This document shows positions 8,479 through 17,314 of a stretch of 64,000 bases of DNA, one piece after another; positions within the stretch are counted from its first letter, which is position 1; the number at the start of each line of letters is the position of its first letter. The notes below the pieces were generated by a model. It was not told where the DNA came from, ran no database searches, and saw only the letters and a program-made list of their open reading frames with translations. A program made the translations under genes and the position numbers. Source of the stretch: Terriglobia bacterium (lineage in GTDB: Bacteria; Acidobacteriota; Terriglobia; Bryobacterales; Bryobacteraceae); the NCBI GenBank assembly GCA_020073305.1, contig JAIQFK010000031.1, forward strand, positions 17,432 through 81,431, given 5' to 3'.

Positions 8479-10230
8479 ATGGTGGTTCGTATCGCGGTAC
8501 CCGCGGCGCTCGCCCTAGCCGCGGCCCTTTCGGCGCAGACCGCATTCTACCCGCTCAAAGACGTGAAGCCGGGGATGCATGCCACCGGCAGAACGGTTTT
8601 TGCGGGCGACCGCGTGGAGGATTTCCAGGTGGAGATCCTGGGTGTGCTCGAAAACCTCGGGCCCAAGCAGTCGTTGATTCTGTGCCGCCTCTCCGGCGGT
8701 CCGCTCGAGAAAACCGGGGTGATGCAAGGGATGAGCGGAAGCCCGGTTTACATTGACGGAAAGCTGGTGGGCGCGGTAGCCATGGCGTTCCCGTTTTCGA
8801 AGGAGCCGATCGCCGGGATCCGGCCGATCGAAGACATGGTGCGGGTGGGCGCGGCTCCATCCGAGCCGCTGCGCCGAACCAAGATCTCGCTTGCAAACGC
8901 CGACCTCACCGCGATGCTGCCAAGGCCGGAGGAAGCCCTGTCAGGCGACCTGCGGATGTTGGACATCGCAACGCCCGTGTGGTTCAGCGGGTTCACCCGT
9001 CAAGCCATCGATCGGTTTGCGCCGCAATTGCGGGCGCTAGGTCTGGAGCCGCGGCAAGGCGTCTCAGGCGGCGGACGCGTGGAATCGAAGATGGGAGATC
9101 GCTCGGCCTTACAGCCCGGCTCGATGATCAGCGTCGAGCTGATGAGCGGTGACATGAGCGTTGGCGCGGATGGGACCGTGACCCATGTCGATCACGACAA
9201 AGTCTACGCTTTCGGCCACCGGTTTCTCGCGGTGGGCCCCACCGAGCTGCCGTTCGCGCGTTCGGAGGTGCTGACGCTGCTGCCCAGCGTGGCGAGTTCG
9301 TTCAAGATCTCGTCCCCCAAGGAGTGGATGGGCACCATCTCGCAGGACCGCAGCACCGCGATTGCCGGTGATCTCGGCAGGCGTGCGCGCATGGTGCCCG
9401 TCTCGATTACGGTGGCCCGCGCGGGCCAGAAGGTCGACGGTTACCAGATGCAGATGGCCAACGATCGCTTCCTGTCGCCATTCCTCATGCAGATTGCGGT
9501 TTTCTCCGTCATCGACTCGACCGAACGCGCACTGGGCGCCGCTACCTACGGAATTCGCGGTGAGATCGAGTTCCAGGGCGGCGCGCCGCCGCTGAAACTG
9601 AATAACATGTATGCGGGTGACGCCAATACCGCCATGCAAGTGTCCCTTTCCGCCGTCATTCCCCTGGCCTACGTGCTGCAAAGCGGGTTCTCCTCTCTCC
9701 AGGTGAAGAGCGTGGCCCTGGACATCGACTCGTTCGACGAAAAGAAGGAGTTGCAGATCGACCAGGTGGAGGCTTCGCCCCACGAAGTCCGGCCGGGCGA
9801 AAAGGTGAAAATCAACGCGGTGCTGGTGGGGGAGAATGGGGCTGAGGTCAGGCGAACCTCGTATTACGAAGTGCCGGTTGGCGCGCCTACCGGTCCGTTG
9901 TATTTCACGGTGGCGGATGGAAACGTGGCCAATCTTTCGGAGGTTCGCCAAATACTCGGGAGCACGCCGCACTCGGCCGAACAACTGGTTGCCACCGTAA
10001 ACAAACTGCGGACGAATACCAAAGCGTACGTGCGGGTCTGGCGGCCCGATCCGAATTTCCAGCTCGAAGGCGAGGATTTTCCAGATCCGCCGCCGTCGCT
10101 GGCGCTGATTCTGGGTGCGTCGCCGGCGGCAATGCAAACACGCAACGCGAAGATTGCGGAGCTGGAAATCAGCGCGGGGGACGCAGTGATCAGCGGAGTC
10201 AAAACGGTTCAAGTGGAAGTGAAGGAATGA
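8479..10230 (+). CDS. Secreted S55 (SpoIVB-type) serine peptidase-domain protein
   Basis: 583 aa with a signal peptide (MVVRIAVPAALALAAALSAQ). The N-terminal region contains KPGMHATGRTVFAGD and the peptidase motif VMQGMSGSPVYIDGK at residues 81-95; by alignment with GNSGGP-type serine peptidases the nucleophile would be Ser86. The segment DHDKVYAFGHRFLAVGPTE matches the S55 family's conserved FGH element. The remaining 300 residues are beta-rich. In spores SpoIVB acts in signalling, but non-sporulating Acidobacteriota carry S55 proteins too, so a periplasmic processing or sensing role is likely. Its stop overlaps the next start by four bases, coupling it to a beta-propeller protein. Confidence 0.85.
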   Translation: MVVRIAVPAALALAAALSAQTAFYPLKDVKPGMHATGRTVFAGDRVEDFQVEILGVLENLGPKQSLILCRLSGGPLEKTGVMQGMSGSPVYIDGKLVGAVAMAFPFSKEPIAGIRPIEDMVRVGAAPSEPLRRTKISLANADLTAMLPRPEEALSGDLRMLDIATPVWFSGFTRQAIDRFAPQLRALGLEPRQGVSGGGRVESKMGDRSALQPGSMISVELMSGDMSVGADGTVTHVDHDKVYAFGHRFLAVGPTELPFARSEVLTLLPSVASSFKISSPKEWMGTISQDRSTAIAGDLGRRARMVPVSITVARAGQKVDGYQMQMANDRFLSPFLMQIAVFSVIDSTERALGAATYGIRGEIEFQGGAPPLKLNNMYAGDANTAMQVSLSAVIPLAYVLQSGFSSLQVKSVALDIDSFDEKKELQIDQVEASPHEVRPGEKVKINAVLVGENGAEVRRTSYYEVPVGAPTGPLYFTVADGNVANLSEVRQILGSTPHSAEQLVATVNKLRTNTKAYVRVWRPDPNFQLEGEDFPDPPPSLALILGASPAAMQTRNAKIAELEISAGDAVISGVKTVQVEVKE

Positions 10231-12482
10231 AGATCAGACGCGGCGCCTGGGGTATATCAGCCCTCGTCCTGTTCGCGGCTAGTGTGCACGCGTCCAGCAC
10301 GCAGACCTGGGAGATGAACTCGTATCAGGACTTTGTGCGCGGGCGTTTTCAGGGGATTTCGCTGAGCCGCGAAGGGCGTTTACTGCTGGCGCCGAAAATG
10401 GAGAGTATCTTTAATTCGGATCAGGCAGTGGTGTGGGGCGTGGCGCCGGCGCCCGATGGATCGCTGTATGTAGCCACGGGGCATCGAGGCCGGTTATATC
10501 GCATCGATAAGTCCGGCAAGAGCGCCGTGGTCTGGACCGCCGAGCAGCCGGAAATCTTCGCCGTGGCGGTGGACGCAAAAGGCGGCGTTTACGCCGCCAC
10601 CTCTCCCGACGGCAAAATCTACCGCATCGAGGGTGGCAAGGCTTTGGAATATTTCGCGCCGCAGAGCAAGTACATCTGGTCTCTCACTGTGGCTCCCGAC
10701 GGCACGTTATATGCCGGTACCGGCGATCAAGGCAGGGTCTTCCGTGTGGAGTCGGCCGGCAAGGGAGAAGTGTTCTACGCCACCGGCCAGTCGCACGTCA
10801 CCGGACTGGCGGTCGATCGGGAGGGCCGTGTGCTTGCGGGGACCGAGCCCAACGGCATCCTCTACCGTATTTCGGGCAAAGACAAAGCATTCGTTCTCTA
10901 TGACGCCAGCCTTCCCGAGATTCGCGCGATTTCCGCCGAGCCGGACGGAAGCGTTTACGCCGTGGCCATGGGAGGCTCGCTGGCCAAACGAGCCCAGGGA
11001 ATTCCGCAAAATGCACCCGCCACGACGGGCGGAGCGGCTACCGCCACCGTCACAACTTCCATTAGCGTGAGTGCCGAGAGCGCGCAGGCGGGACCGGACA
11101 TCAAGCCGCAGCCGAACCCCTCCGCCGCCGGTGTGGTGACCGCGGCCCCGGCAACTAACCCGTTTGCGCCCGCCGTCGAGGTTTCGGGCGTCGAGAAATC
11201 CGCGGTGTACAAAATCAATCCCGATAACACAGTCGAGACGTTGTGGAGTTCCAAGGAAGAGAACGTCTACGACCTGCTCCCGTGGAAAGGACAATTGCTG
11301 TTTGCGACCGATGCCAACGGGCGCGTTTACCGTCTTTCCCCTGATCACAAGCTGACGCTCGTGGCTCAGACCAACGAGGCCGAGGCGACGAGGCTGGTGG
11401 CTTCAGGCGACTCGATTCTGGCAACCACCGGCAACTTAGGCCGCGTCTACCGCCTGGAGGATCGGCTGGAAACATCGGGTGTGTACGAAGCTCCGGTGCA
11501 TGACGCCAGCACGATCGCGTTGTGGGGCCGCATGGCGTGGCGCGCTGATGATGCGGGCCCGGGCAGTATTTCACTTCGCACCAGAACCGGGAACTCGCTG
11601 CGGCCCGACAAGACCTGGAGTGACTGGTCGGCGCCGTTGACCGATCCCGCCGGCTCGAAAATTCAAAGCCCCAACGCACGGTACATTCAGTGGAAGGCCG
11701 AGTTCACCGGAGCGCAAGGAAAGACTCCGATTCTCGAAAGCGTGAATGTGGCCTATCTCCCACAGAACACGCCTCCGGTGGTGAAGAGCATTACGGTAGT
11801 GACGCTGCTCGCGAACCTCAGCGGTGCGAAGCCCGCGCAGCAAACGCCGTCGGCCGTCTACAGCATCACCGTGACCGATACGGGAGACGCCGCTCCCGCC
11901 ATGTCGACCGGCACTCCGACTCAGATTCCTTCGCGCGCGGCGTCGCAGCAGATGAGCATCAGTTGGGTGGCGGAAGACGCGGATGGCGACCGGCTGGTCT
12001 ACTCGCTGTGGTTTCGCGGCGAAGACGAGCGCGAATGGAAGCTGCTCAAAGCGAACCTGCATGAGAGCAACTATTCCGTGGACGCCGACGCACTCGCGGA
12101 CGGGAAGTACCTTTTCCGCGTGATGGCCTCGGATCGCGAGGTGAACCCTCCCGGAGCTGCGCGGGAGGCCGAATTGATCAGCGCTCCGGTGCTGATCGAT
12201 AACACGCCTCCGGTCATCCTTGCCGCCGCGGCCCGCAAGACGGCGAGCGGTGTGGAAGTGGAATTCGAAGCGGTGGATTCCGCGTCTCCGCTGCGGCGCT
12301 GCGAGTACTCGGTGGATGCCAGCGCCTGGACGCCGCTGGAGTCACTGGATGGAGTGATCGATTCGTTGCGCGAGAAATTCGTCGTGCGGCTGGAACGCCT
12401 CTCGCCCGGAGAGCACGTCCTGGTGCTGCGCGCGGTGGATAGCGCCAACAATGCCGGCCTGACGAAGATTGTGCTGCACTAG
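10227..12482 (+). CDS. Secreted beta-propeller protein with C-terminal Ig/FN3-like modules
   Basis: 751 aa, signal peptide at about 1-23 (ALVLFAASVHAS). Residues about 60-480 hold at least seven repeats of the form APDGSLYVATG / GRLYRIDKSGK / KGGVYAATSPDGKIYRI, a six-to-seven-bladed propeller of the NHL/YVTN kind. A Pro/Ala/Thr-rich linker (about residues 250-310) interrupts two blades. The C-terminal 250 residues contain DNTPPVILAAAARK and VEFEAVDSASPLRRCEYSVD, typical of FN3/Ig-like surface modules. Coupled to the S55 peptidase (ATGA overlap), it could be its substrate or partner. Its end overlaps the convergent epimerase-like gene by four bases. Confidence 0.8.
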   Translation: MKIRRGAWGISALVLFAASVHASSTQTWEMNSYQDFVRGRFQGISLSREGRLLLAPKMESIFNSDQAVVWGVAPAPDGSLYVATGHRGRLYRIDKSGKSAVVWTAEQPEIFAVAVDAKGGVYAATSPDGKIYRIEGGKALEYFAPQSKYIWSLTVAPDGTLYAGTGDQGRVFRVESAGKGEVFYATGQSHVTGLAVDREGRVLAGTEPNGILYRISGKDKAFVLYDASLPEIRAISAEPDGSVYAVAMGGSLAKRAQGIPQNAPATTGGAATATVTTSISVSAESAQAGPDIKPQPNPSAAGVVTAAPATNPFAPAVEVSGVEKSAVYKINPDNTVETLWSSKEENVYDLLPWKGQLLFATDANGRVYRLSPDHKLTLVAQTNEAEATRLVASGDSILATTGNLGRVYRLEDRLETSGVYEAPVHDASTIALWGRMAWRADDAGPGSISLRTRTGNSLRPDKTWSDWSAPLTDPAGSKIQSPNARYIQWKAEFTGAQGKTPILESVNVAYLPQNTPPVVKSITVVTLLANLSGAKPAQQTPSAVYSITVTDTGDAAPAMSTGTPTQIPSRAASQQMSISWVAEDADGDRLVYSLWFRGEDEREWKLLKANLHESNYSVDADALADGKYLFRVMASDREVNPPGAAREAELISAPVLIDNTPPVILAAAARKTASGVEVEFEAVDSASPLRRCEYSVDASAWTPLESLDGVIDSLREKFVVRLERLSPGEHVLVLRAVDSANNAGLTKIVLH

Positions 12483-13120
12483 ACCGCGGCTCGAATCTGG
12501 GGCACTTCCACGATACGCACTCCGTCCGCGGGATTTTCGACGGCCTGCACCAGCGCGGCCAGCATCTGATGGATTGTTACCAAACCCAGGCGGCGGGCGG
12601 ATTCGCGCGTGCCCGGATACCGTTCCGCAAGCCAATAGAGAGGCTGCAGGATCACGGGCCAGCGATGCCCTGGCCCGAGTACGTACCAGGGCCTGAGAAT
12701 CGTAGCGTTCAAACCGGATGACCGGATCAGTTCTTCGCCTTCGGATCGTGCGGCAATGTAGGCTTTCATCGCCGGAGCCGGGTGCGCCACGCTGACATAA
12801 ACGAAATGGCGGACTCCCGCGACGACGGCGGCGGCGACTGCGGCACGGACGGAGGCAAGATCCACGCTGCGAAATTGTTCCGCTTTGGCCGGGCTGGGGT
12901 GCGCCACACCGACCAGATGTACCAATGCTTCGGCTGGTCGCACGCGCGCGGAATAGCTGGCCTCATCCAAAACATTGCCCAACACCGGAACGCATCCAGC
13001 CGGCAGCATTTTTTCGGACGAAGGCCGTGCCAGCGCCTGGACGCGGTGGCCGCGCGCCACTAACCGCGGTATCAGGCGGCGTCCCATGTAACCCGTGGCG
13101 CCTGTAACGAACACGTTCAC
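12479..13120 (-). CDS. NAD(P)-binding epimerase/NmrA-like protein
   Basis: 213 aa. The N-terminus FVTGATGYMGRRLIPRLVAR is a Rossmann nucleotide site (GxxGxxG), and VYVSVAHPAPAMKAYIAAR keeps an atypical S...K (the usual Tyr-x3-Lys is not clear). Members reduce or isomerise sugars or act as subunits of respiratory or quinone-linked complexes (the NDUFA9-like branch has similar short sequences ending near QMLAALVQAVENP). Its ATG overlaps the gspD stop (13117-13120), so it is the last cistron of the secretion operon. Whether it has anything to do with secretion is unknown. Length is short for a full extended SDR (about 300). Confidence 0.8.
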   Translation of the reverse strand: MNVFVTGATGYMGRRLIPRLVARGHRVQALARPSSEKMLPAGCVPVLGNVLDEASYSARVRPAEALVHLVGVAHPSPAKAEQFRSVDLASVRAAVAAAVVAGVRHFVYVSVAHPAPAMKAYIAARSEGEELIRSSGLNATILRPWYVLGPGHRWPVILQPLYWLAERYPGTRESARRLGLVTIHQMLAALVQAVENPADGVRIVEVPQIRAAV

Positions 13121-15456
13121 TCTTTGATCATTCTCTCCAGGCGCTTGAGCTTGGTCCTCACTTCGTCGCTCGCGTCGGCAATCTGGTTGGTGTCGTAGAT
13201 CACGCGAGGCGTCAGAAAGACGATCAGTTCCGTACGCTGCTTTGTGACCGATTTGCTACCGAACGCCGCGCCCAGAAACGGGATTCGGTGCAGCACCGGG
13301 ATGCCAGACGAACTGTCCGTATTCGATTCCTGGATGATGCCGCCAATGGCGACGGTGTCCCCATCCTGGACGGTTACTTGCGTAGAGACGTTGCGCTGGG
13401 AAAAGGAAGTCGAATCGACAGTCACACCGGCGGGAGGCGGGATGGGAGCGCTCACGTTCTGGTTGATCACCATGGTGACCACGCCGCTGGAGTTGACCCT
13501 TGCCAGGATATTGAGACCCACGCCCGTGCTGCGGTTCTGGATGGTGTTGGCGAAAAGGCTGGTGCCGCCGACCTGCGCTCCACTAACGGCTGTAGAGGAC
13601 ACCGTGGGCACTTCGTCCCCAACGGTAATCGACGCCGCAATGCTGTCGGTGGCGATGATGCTGGGAGCGGAAATCACTTTCGCGCGCGTGGTATTTTCGC
13701 TGGTGTTGAGGAAGGCCAGCAATTGGCGCGCATGACCCACCAGAAATCCCGCCGAAAGGGTCAGAGCCGGATTGCCTCCACTTGCCGCCGCGAGGGAGCC
13801 CAAGAGATTTTTGTACGTGCCGTCTTTCAGCTTCAGTTGTTCCTCCACGCCGGCAGACCAGGAACCCGTCAGGTCAACTTCGTACACCTTGGCTTCGATC
13901 AGCACTTGTCGAGGCGCAATATCTATCTGCTGGATGAGTTTCGAGATCTGCTCCCACTCCTGCGGCGTGCCCTGGATGAGCAGCGTGTTGTCGAAAGGGT
14001 TGGGAATGATTCGTGGGTGCATCATAGCGCCGTAACCGCCGTATGCGCCCAGGTACGAGCCAGTCAGGTTCCCCTCCGCTGCAGTCCCGCCCCCGGCGGC
14101 CGCGGCGGACTGTGCGTTCGGGAGCATCGCCCCTGCGCCGGCGGGATTTCCAAATGCGATGCCTTGTTGCGGACCCATCATGGCATTCGGACCGGCGGCG
14201 ACACCGCCTCCAAAGCCGCCCCCACCGTAACCGCCCCCACCATAACCACCCATGCCGTAAGCGCCCATGCCGCCACCCATGCCGTAGGCGCCCATGCCGT
14301 AAGCGCCCATGCCGCCACCCATGCCATAGCCCCCCATACCGCCGTAGCCGCCCATGCCGCCCATGCCACCCATGCCGTAGCCGCCCATGCCGTAACCGCC
14401 CATACCGTAACCGCCGTAACCCATGAAGCCGCTATAGAGCTGCATGATGACCATGCCGACAATCTGCGCGCTACCGTACTTGAGCCGGTACACATAGTTG
14501 TCGATCGAACCGGCGGTCACTTTCATGGGGACGTCGAGCTTCTTGAGCCATTTCTCCACTTCCGGGAAAATGCCGGGGTTCGGCGCCACGGCGATTATGG
14601 TGTTGATCCGGTCGATCGGCATAAATCGAATGGAACCGGCCTTCTCGGACAGCGCGAACGCCTTGAACACGTTATCGAGTTCTTTGGCAATGTCGGTCGG
14701 GCGACCGTGCTCGACTTCGAAGAGCCGGACCCGCTGGCCCGCGAGTGTGTCGCTGTCAAAGAGGGCAATCAGATCGATCGTTCGCTTCATGTTGCGACTG
14801 TTGTCCAGGATCATGAGCAAATTGGCTGGGTCGTAGACCGTCATCCTGGCGCCTTCGCCAAGGAAAGGCTCGATGAGCTTGGACATCTCGGCCACCGTCA
14901 CATACTTCAGAAAGATGAGATTCAAGACGGAGCGCTCGTCGTCGGGAAGACTGGTGGAGTTCACCTGCGGGGACAAAGGCAGGTGAGAGACGTCGGCCAC
15001 CGGCACGATCCGATACATGTCCCCGACCTGCACCATCGCCGCACCGTTAATCCGCAGGATGGTCTCGAGCAGCGGGCGTACATCCACCGGCTTAAACTCG
15101 CCGTAAGTGTTGATGGTGACCGATCCTTTCACGCGCGGGTCGATGATGTAGTTGATCTTGAGCGCCCTGGCCAGGATGTCGACGACTTCCACCAGAGACG
15201 CGTTTTCGAGGAACAATGGCGGCGCCGTGCCAGGCGCAGCCGGGGGCACGATCGGGTGGGTCACCGGCGGCGCGGCTTGCGTTTGCGCGCTAGGCGCGCC
15301 CTGCTGTGGAGTCACGGGCGGCGGCTTCACCGGCTGCTGCGCGTGCTTCCTCTGGACCGGAAGCGGGTAAATGACCGGGGGATTGGCCTGTGCCCACAGC
15401 GGCACACTCGAAAGCGTGCACAGAACCATGAGGAGAACGCACCTCAACTTGGCCAT
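13117..15456 (-). CDS. gspD: Type II secretion outer-membrane secretin GspD
   Basis: 779 aa, longer than the usual 650. It has a signal peptide (about 1-22) and a Pro/Gln-rich linker to about 75. The N0 domain spans about 80-150 (LENASLVEVVDILARALKIN), followed by N1 and N2 (LIFLKYVTVAEMSKLIEPFL; LFEVEHGRPTDIAKELDNVF). N3 begins near 320 and is split by a Gly/Met/Tyr-rich stretch at about 345-417. The secretin core shows GLNILARVNSSGVVTMVINQ and the C-terminal IPVLHRIPFLGAAFGSKS motif. It forms the multimeric outer-membrane channel of the T2SS. It is translated after the 164-aa secreted protein, five bases away, and coupled to the following epimerase-like gene. Confidence 0.95.
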   Translation of the reverse strand: MAKLRCVLLMVLCTLSSVPLWAQANPPVIYPLPVQRKHAQQPVKPPPVTPQQGAPSAQTQAAPPVTHPIVPPAAPGTAPPLFLENASLVEVVDILARALKINYIIDPRVKGSVTINTYGEFKPVDVRPLLETILRINGAAMVQVGDMYRIVPVADVSHLPLSPQVNSTSLPDDERSVLNLIFLKYVTVAEMSKLIEPFLGEGARMTVYDPANLLMILDNSRNMKRTIDLIALFDSDTLAGQRVRLFEVEHGRPTDIAKELDNVFKAFALSEKAGSIRFMPIDRINTIIAVAPNPGIFPEVEKWLKKLDVPMKVTAGSIDNYVYRLKYGSAQIVGMVIMQLYSGFMGYGGYGMGGYGMGGYGMGGMGGMGGYGGMGGYGMGGGMGAYGMGAYGMGGGMGAYGMGGYGGGGYGGGGFGGGVAAGPNAMMGPQQGIAFGNPAGAGAMLPNAQSAAAAGGGTAAEGNLTGSYLGAYGGYGAMMHPRIIPNPFDNTLLIQGTPQEWEQISKLIQQIDIAPRQVLIEAKVYEVDLTGSWSAGVEEQLKLKDGTYKNLLGSLAAASGGNPALTLSAGFLVGHARQLLAFLNTSENTTRAKVISAPSIIATDSIAASITVGDEVPTVSSTAVSGAQVGGTSLFANTIQNRSTGVGLNILARVNSSGVVTMVINQNVSAPIPPPAGVTVDSTSFSQRNVSTQVTVQDGDTVAIGGIIQESNTDSSSGIPVLHRIPFLGAAFGSKSVTKQRTELIVFLTPRVIYDTNQIADASDEVRTKLKRLERMIKE
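14206..14423 (-). repeat. Repetitive DNA encoding a Gly/Met/Tyr-rich insertion in GspD
   Basis: About 218 bases made mostly of degenerate 12-15-base units (reading on the + strand as ccgcccatgccgta and variants), encoding repeats of GGYGMGG, GAYGMG and GGMGG. They correspond to residues about 345-417, between the two halves of the N3 domain. The unit count could vary by slippage. The flanking secretin sequence is well conserved and in frame on both sides. Confidence 0.9.
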
Positions 15457-15461
15457 TTGCC

Positions 15462-15956
15462 CTAGTCCTTGCTGGCGCTGGCTGCGCTACTTGCGCTCGG
15501 TGCACTGTCGCGTGCCGCGCGCTTTTCGAGCTCGCGTTCCCACACGGCGCGCTCCATCTCGTTCAACTCCGCCTTCTTTCGCTGCCAGCGGGTGTTTCCG
15601 AACGGCGAGGCCTGCTCAAATCGGATGGTGTCGCCGTCTTCCACCGCTTTGGTCGACTCCGTGAGGCGGGCGCGATCTTCCTGCGCCTTCTTCGCGTCTT
15701 CGGGAGAAGCCGGCTTGTCTTCCACGCGCGAGATCCCGAACGGCGTCCGGTGATAGACCCACTTCTTTCCCTGCGGATCCGTATAGTTATAAGTATTCGG
15801 ATCGATCTGGACCGCATCGGCCGGAATCGTCACCGCCTGCACCTTGGTCGGCGTGGATATCTTGATCGGCGTCACCTTCTTGTTTTTCGCAGGCTGGTCG
15901 GCCGCAGCCAACATCGCGCCGCCCATCATCAAAACCGCAAAAATCCTTAGCGTCAT
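15462..15956 (-). CDS. Secreted protein of unknown function within the T2SS operon
   Basis: 164 aa with signal peptide MTLRIFAVLMMGGAMLAAAD. The middle has an aromatic and proline-containing module, DPQGKKWVYHRTPFGISRVED and then SPFGNTRWQRKKAE, in which PFG recurs. The C-terminal third is a charged, probably helical segment (MERAVWERELEKRAARD) ending in Ser/Ala. It sits between gspC and gspD, five bases upstream of gspD, in the position other systems use for accessory factors, so a role with the secretin is a reasonable guess. No lipobox or known pilotin motif is seen. Confidence 0.72.
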   Translation of the reverse strand: MTLRIFAVLMMGGAMLAAADQPAKNKKVTPIKISTPTKVQAVTIPADAVQIDPNTYNYTDPQGKKWVYHRTPFGISRVEDKPASPEDAKKAQEDRARLTESTKAVEDGDTIRFEQASPFGNTRWQRKKAELNEMERAVWERELEKRAARDSAPSASSAASASKD

Positions 15957-16007
15957 TTCTCTCTCCCTTTTGGCCGCTCCAGACTGCGCGGGGCGGCTTT
16001 CAGACTG

Positions 16008-16730
16008 CTATATCGGTTCCCACCGGCAAGCGGATCCGAATGGGGTGGCCGACACTAATTTCCGGTACCCGCCCGAGACGGTTCCAGCGGGCGACGAATC
16101 CCCCGCCTGGCAAGCTTTAATCCCGTTTCCAACATCCACTCCCGGAGCAGCATCTGCTTTCGGGGCAGGCGCCGGGCTGGCACTCGGGGCCGCCGACGCC
16201 CGCGGCGTCGTGTTATTGGCAGAAGCTGCAGGCGCTGGTTCGCGAACCAGCATTTCATCGATCCGCTTCGTCACCGGTTGGCCGTCCCATTCGAGCGTGA
16301 TCTCGTCGCGATTGACGGCAAGCAGCGTGAACTCGCCGATCTGTTCACCGAGCCGGACTCCCCGATGCTGCGCGTTGGCCTTTTCGCTCATCACCACGGT
16401 GGTGCTATCCATCAGGTTCAGGACGCCGTAGAGCAACGGCAGAGGCGGCATGGGCTTGGGAGGCGGCTCCTTCGCCGGCTCAACCGCAACGTCGGGATTG
16501 CGGTCCTTCGAAAACAGCATCTTCTGCGCGATCTCGGCATAGCGCACCGCGGCCACCGGCTGCGGCGGCTGGGCGACACTCAGCACCGGTGGCGGGCTCG
16601 GTCGAACCGATGACTGGCGGAGCTTGACGTCCCGGGCGCGCAGCGCGATCCAGTCCAGGCGCAATCTCCAGCTCCCAGCGCCAATGGCTGCGATCAAGGC
16701 CAGATCCAGTGCGAGCAGCTTCCGCTTCAA
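16008..16730 (-). CDS. gspC: GspC-like inner-membrane T2SS component
   Basis: 240 aa. A short cytoplasmic N-terminus is followed by one membrane helix (about 5-22, LALDLALIAAIGAGSWRL), then a periplasmic linker rich in Pro and an HR-like domain (YGVLNLMDSTTVVMSEKANA; GVRLGEQIGEFTLLAVNRDE; ITLEWDGQPVTKRIDEML). This matches the homology region of GspC, which docks on GspD N0. The C-terminal 75 residues are low-complexity Ala/Pro and lack a PDZ or coiled coil. Synteny (after gspM, before gspD) supports the call. Its ATG overlaps the gspM stop by four bases. Confidence 0.8.
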   Translation of the reverse strand: MKRKLLALDLALIAAIGAGSWRLRLDWIALRARDVKLRQSSVRPSPPPVLSVAQPPQPVAAVRYAEIAQKMLFSKDRNPDVAVEPAKEPPPKPMPPLPLLYGVLNLMDSTTVVMSEKANAQHRGVRLGEQIGEFTLLAVNRDEITLEWDGQPVTKRIDEMLVREPAPAASANNTTPRASAAPSASPAPAPKADAAPGVDVGNGIKACQAGDSSPAGTVSGGYRKLVSATPFGSACRWEPI

Positions 16731-17314
16731 AACGAGGCAAATCCTTTCTTCACTGGCACGAGCTTACGAGGAACCACGCCCGCCAAGGTCAGCCGGACAG
16801 TCAGCAATTTGTTCTTGGGGTTCGATAGAGCGATGCGGACTTCATTGGTCGCAAGCAACTCTGTTTCCTTGGTCAGATCCGCCAGGAAATTGACCAGGTC
16901 TTCAATGTGGCATTCGAAATTCACCGACACCGCCGCTTCCCCATACTCGCTGCCCAGCGGGCGCAGCTCAGGGAAATCGCCGCCGCGGACATCGATGTTC
17001 TCCGCTTTACCCACGCGGCGGATGGTTTCCAGCAGATGCGCCTGGGCCTGTTGTGCGGTGGGCGCCTGAATGATGCCTCGCTCGCGCAACTCCGTTTCAG
17101 AGGTCATCTTCTGGACCAAAGCCTGCCTGGCGGGCACGGTGGATGCCACCAGCCGCAAGCGGGCCAGTCTCTTCTCCGCGAGGGGAATGGAATCGCTGGC
17201 TGCCACTACCGCCGTCTGGCGCTCACCATACACTCCGAAGCGGAGCACGAGCACGGTCAGCAAGCCTGCGCCCAGCAGAACCAGCGCGCGACGGTCGCGT
17301 GAAGTGAGGCTCAC
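16727..17314 (-). CDS. gspM: GspM/PilO-like T2SS component
   Basis: 195 aa. One N-terminal membrane helix (about 10-28, ALVLLGAGLLTVLVLRFGVY), a coiled-coil-like stretch (IPLAEKRLARLRLVASTVPA), then a ferredoxin-like periplasmic domain (about 90-180; AQAHLLETIRRVGKAENIDV and FECHIEDLVNFLADLTKE). This is the architecture of the PilO/GspM family, which pairs with GspL at the inner membrane. It overlaps the gspL stop and the gspC start by four bases each, within one operon. PilO- and GspM-type proteins are hard to separate by eye; gspM is chosen from context. Confidence 0.8.
   Translation of the reverse strand: MSLTSRDRRALVLLGAGLLTVLVLRFGVYGERQTAVVAASDSIPLAEKRLARLRLVASTVPARQALVQKMTSETELRERGIIQAPTAQQAQAHLLETIRRVGKAENIDVRGGDFPELRPLGSEYGEAAVSVNFECHIEDLVNFLADLTKETELLATNEVRIALSNPKNKLLTVRLTLAGVVPRKLVPVKKGFASF

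Noticed and set aside
9109..10212. 367-codon open frame on the minus strand
   Set aside because: Antisense to the S55 peptidase gene and without recognisable motifs.
13288..15465. 725-codon open frame on the + strand
   Set aside because: Antisense to gspD. The apparent Ala/His/Thr repeats mirror the Gly-rich insertion.
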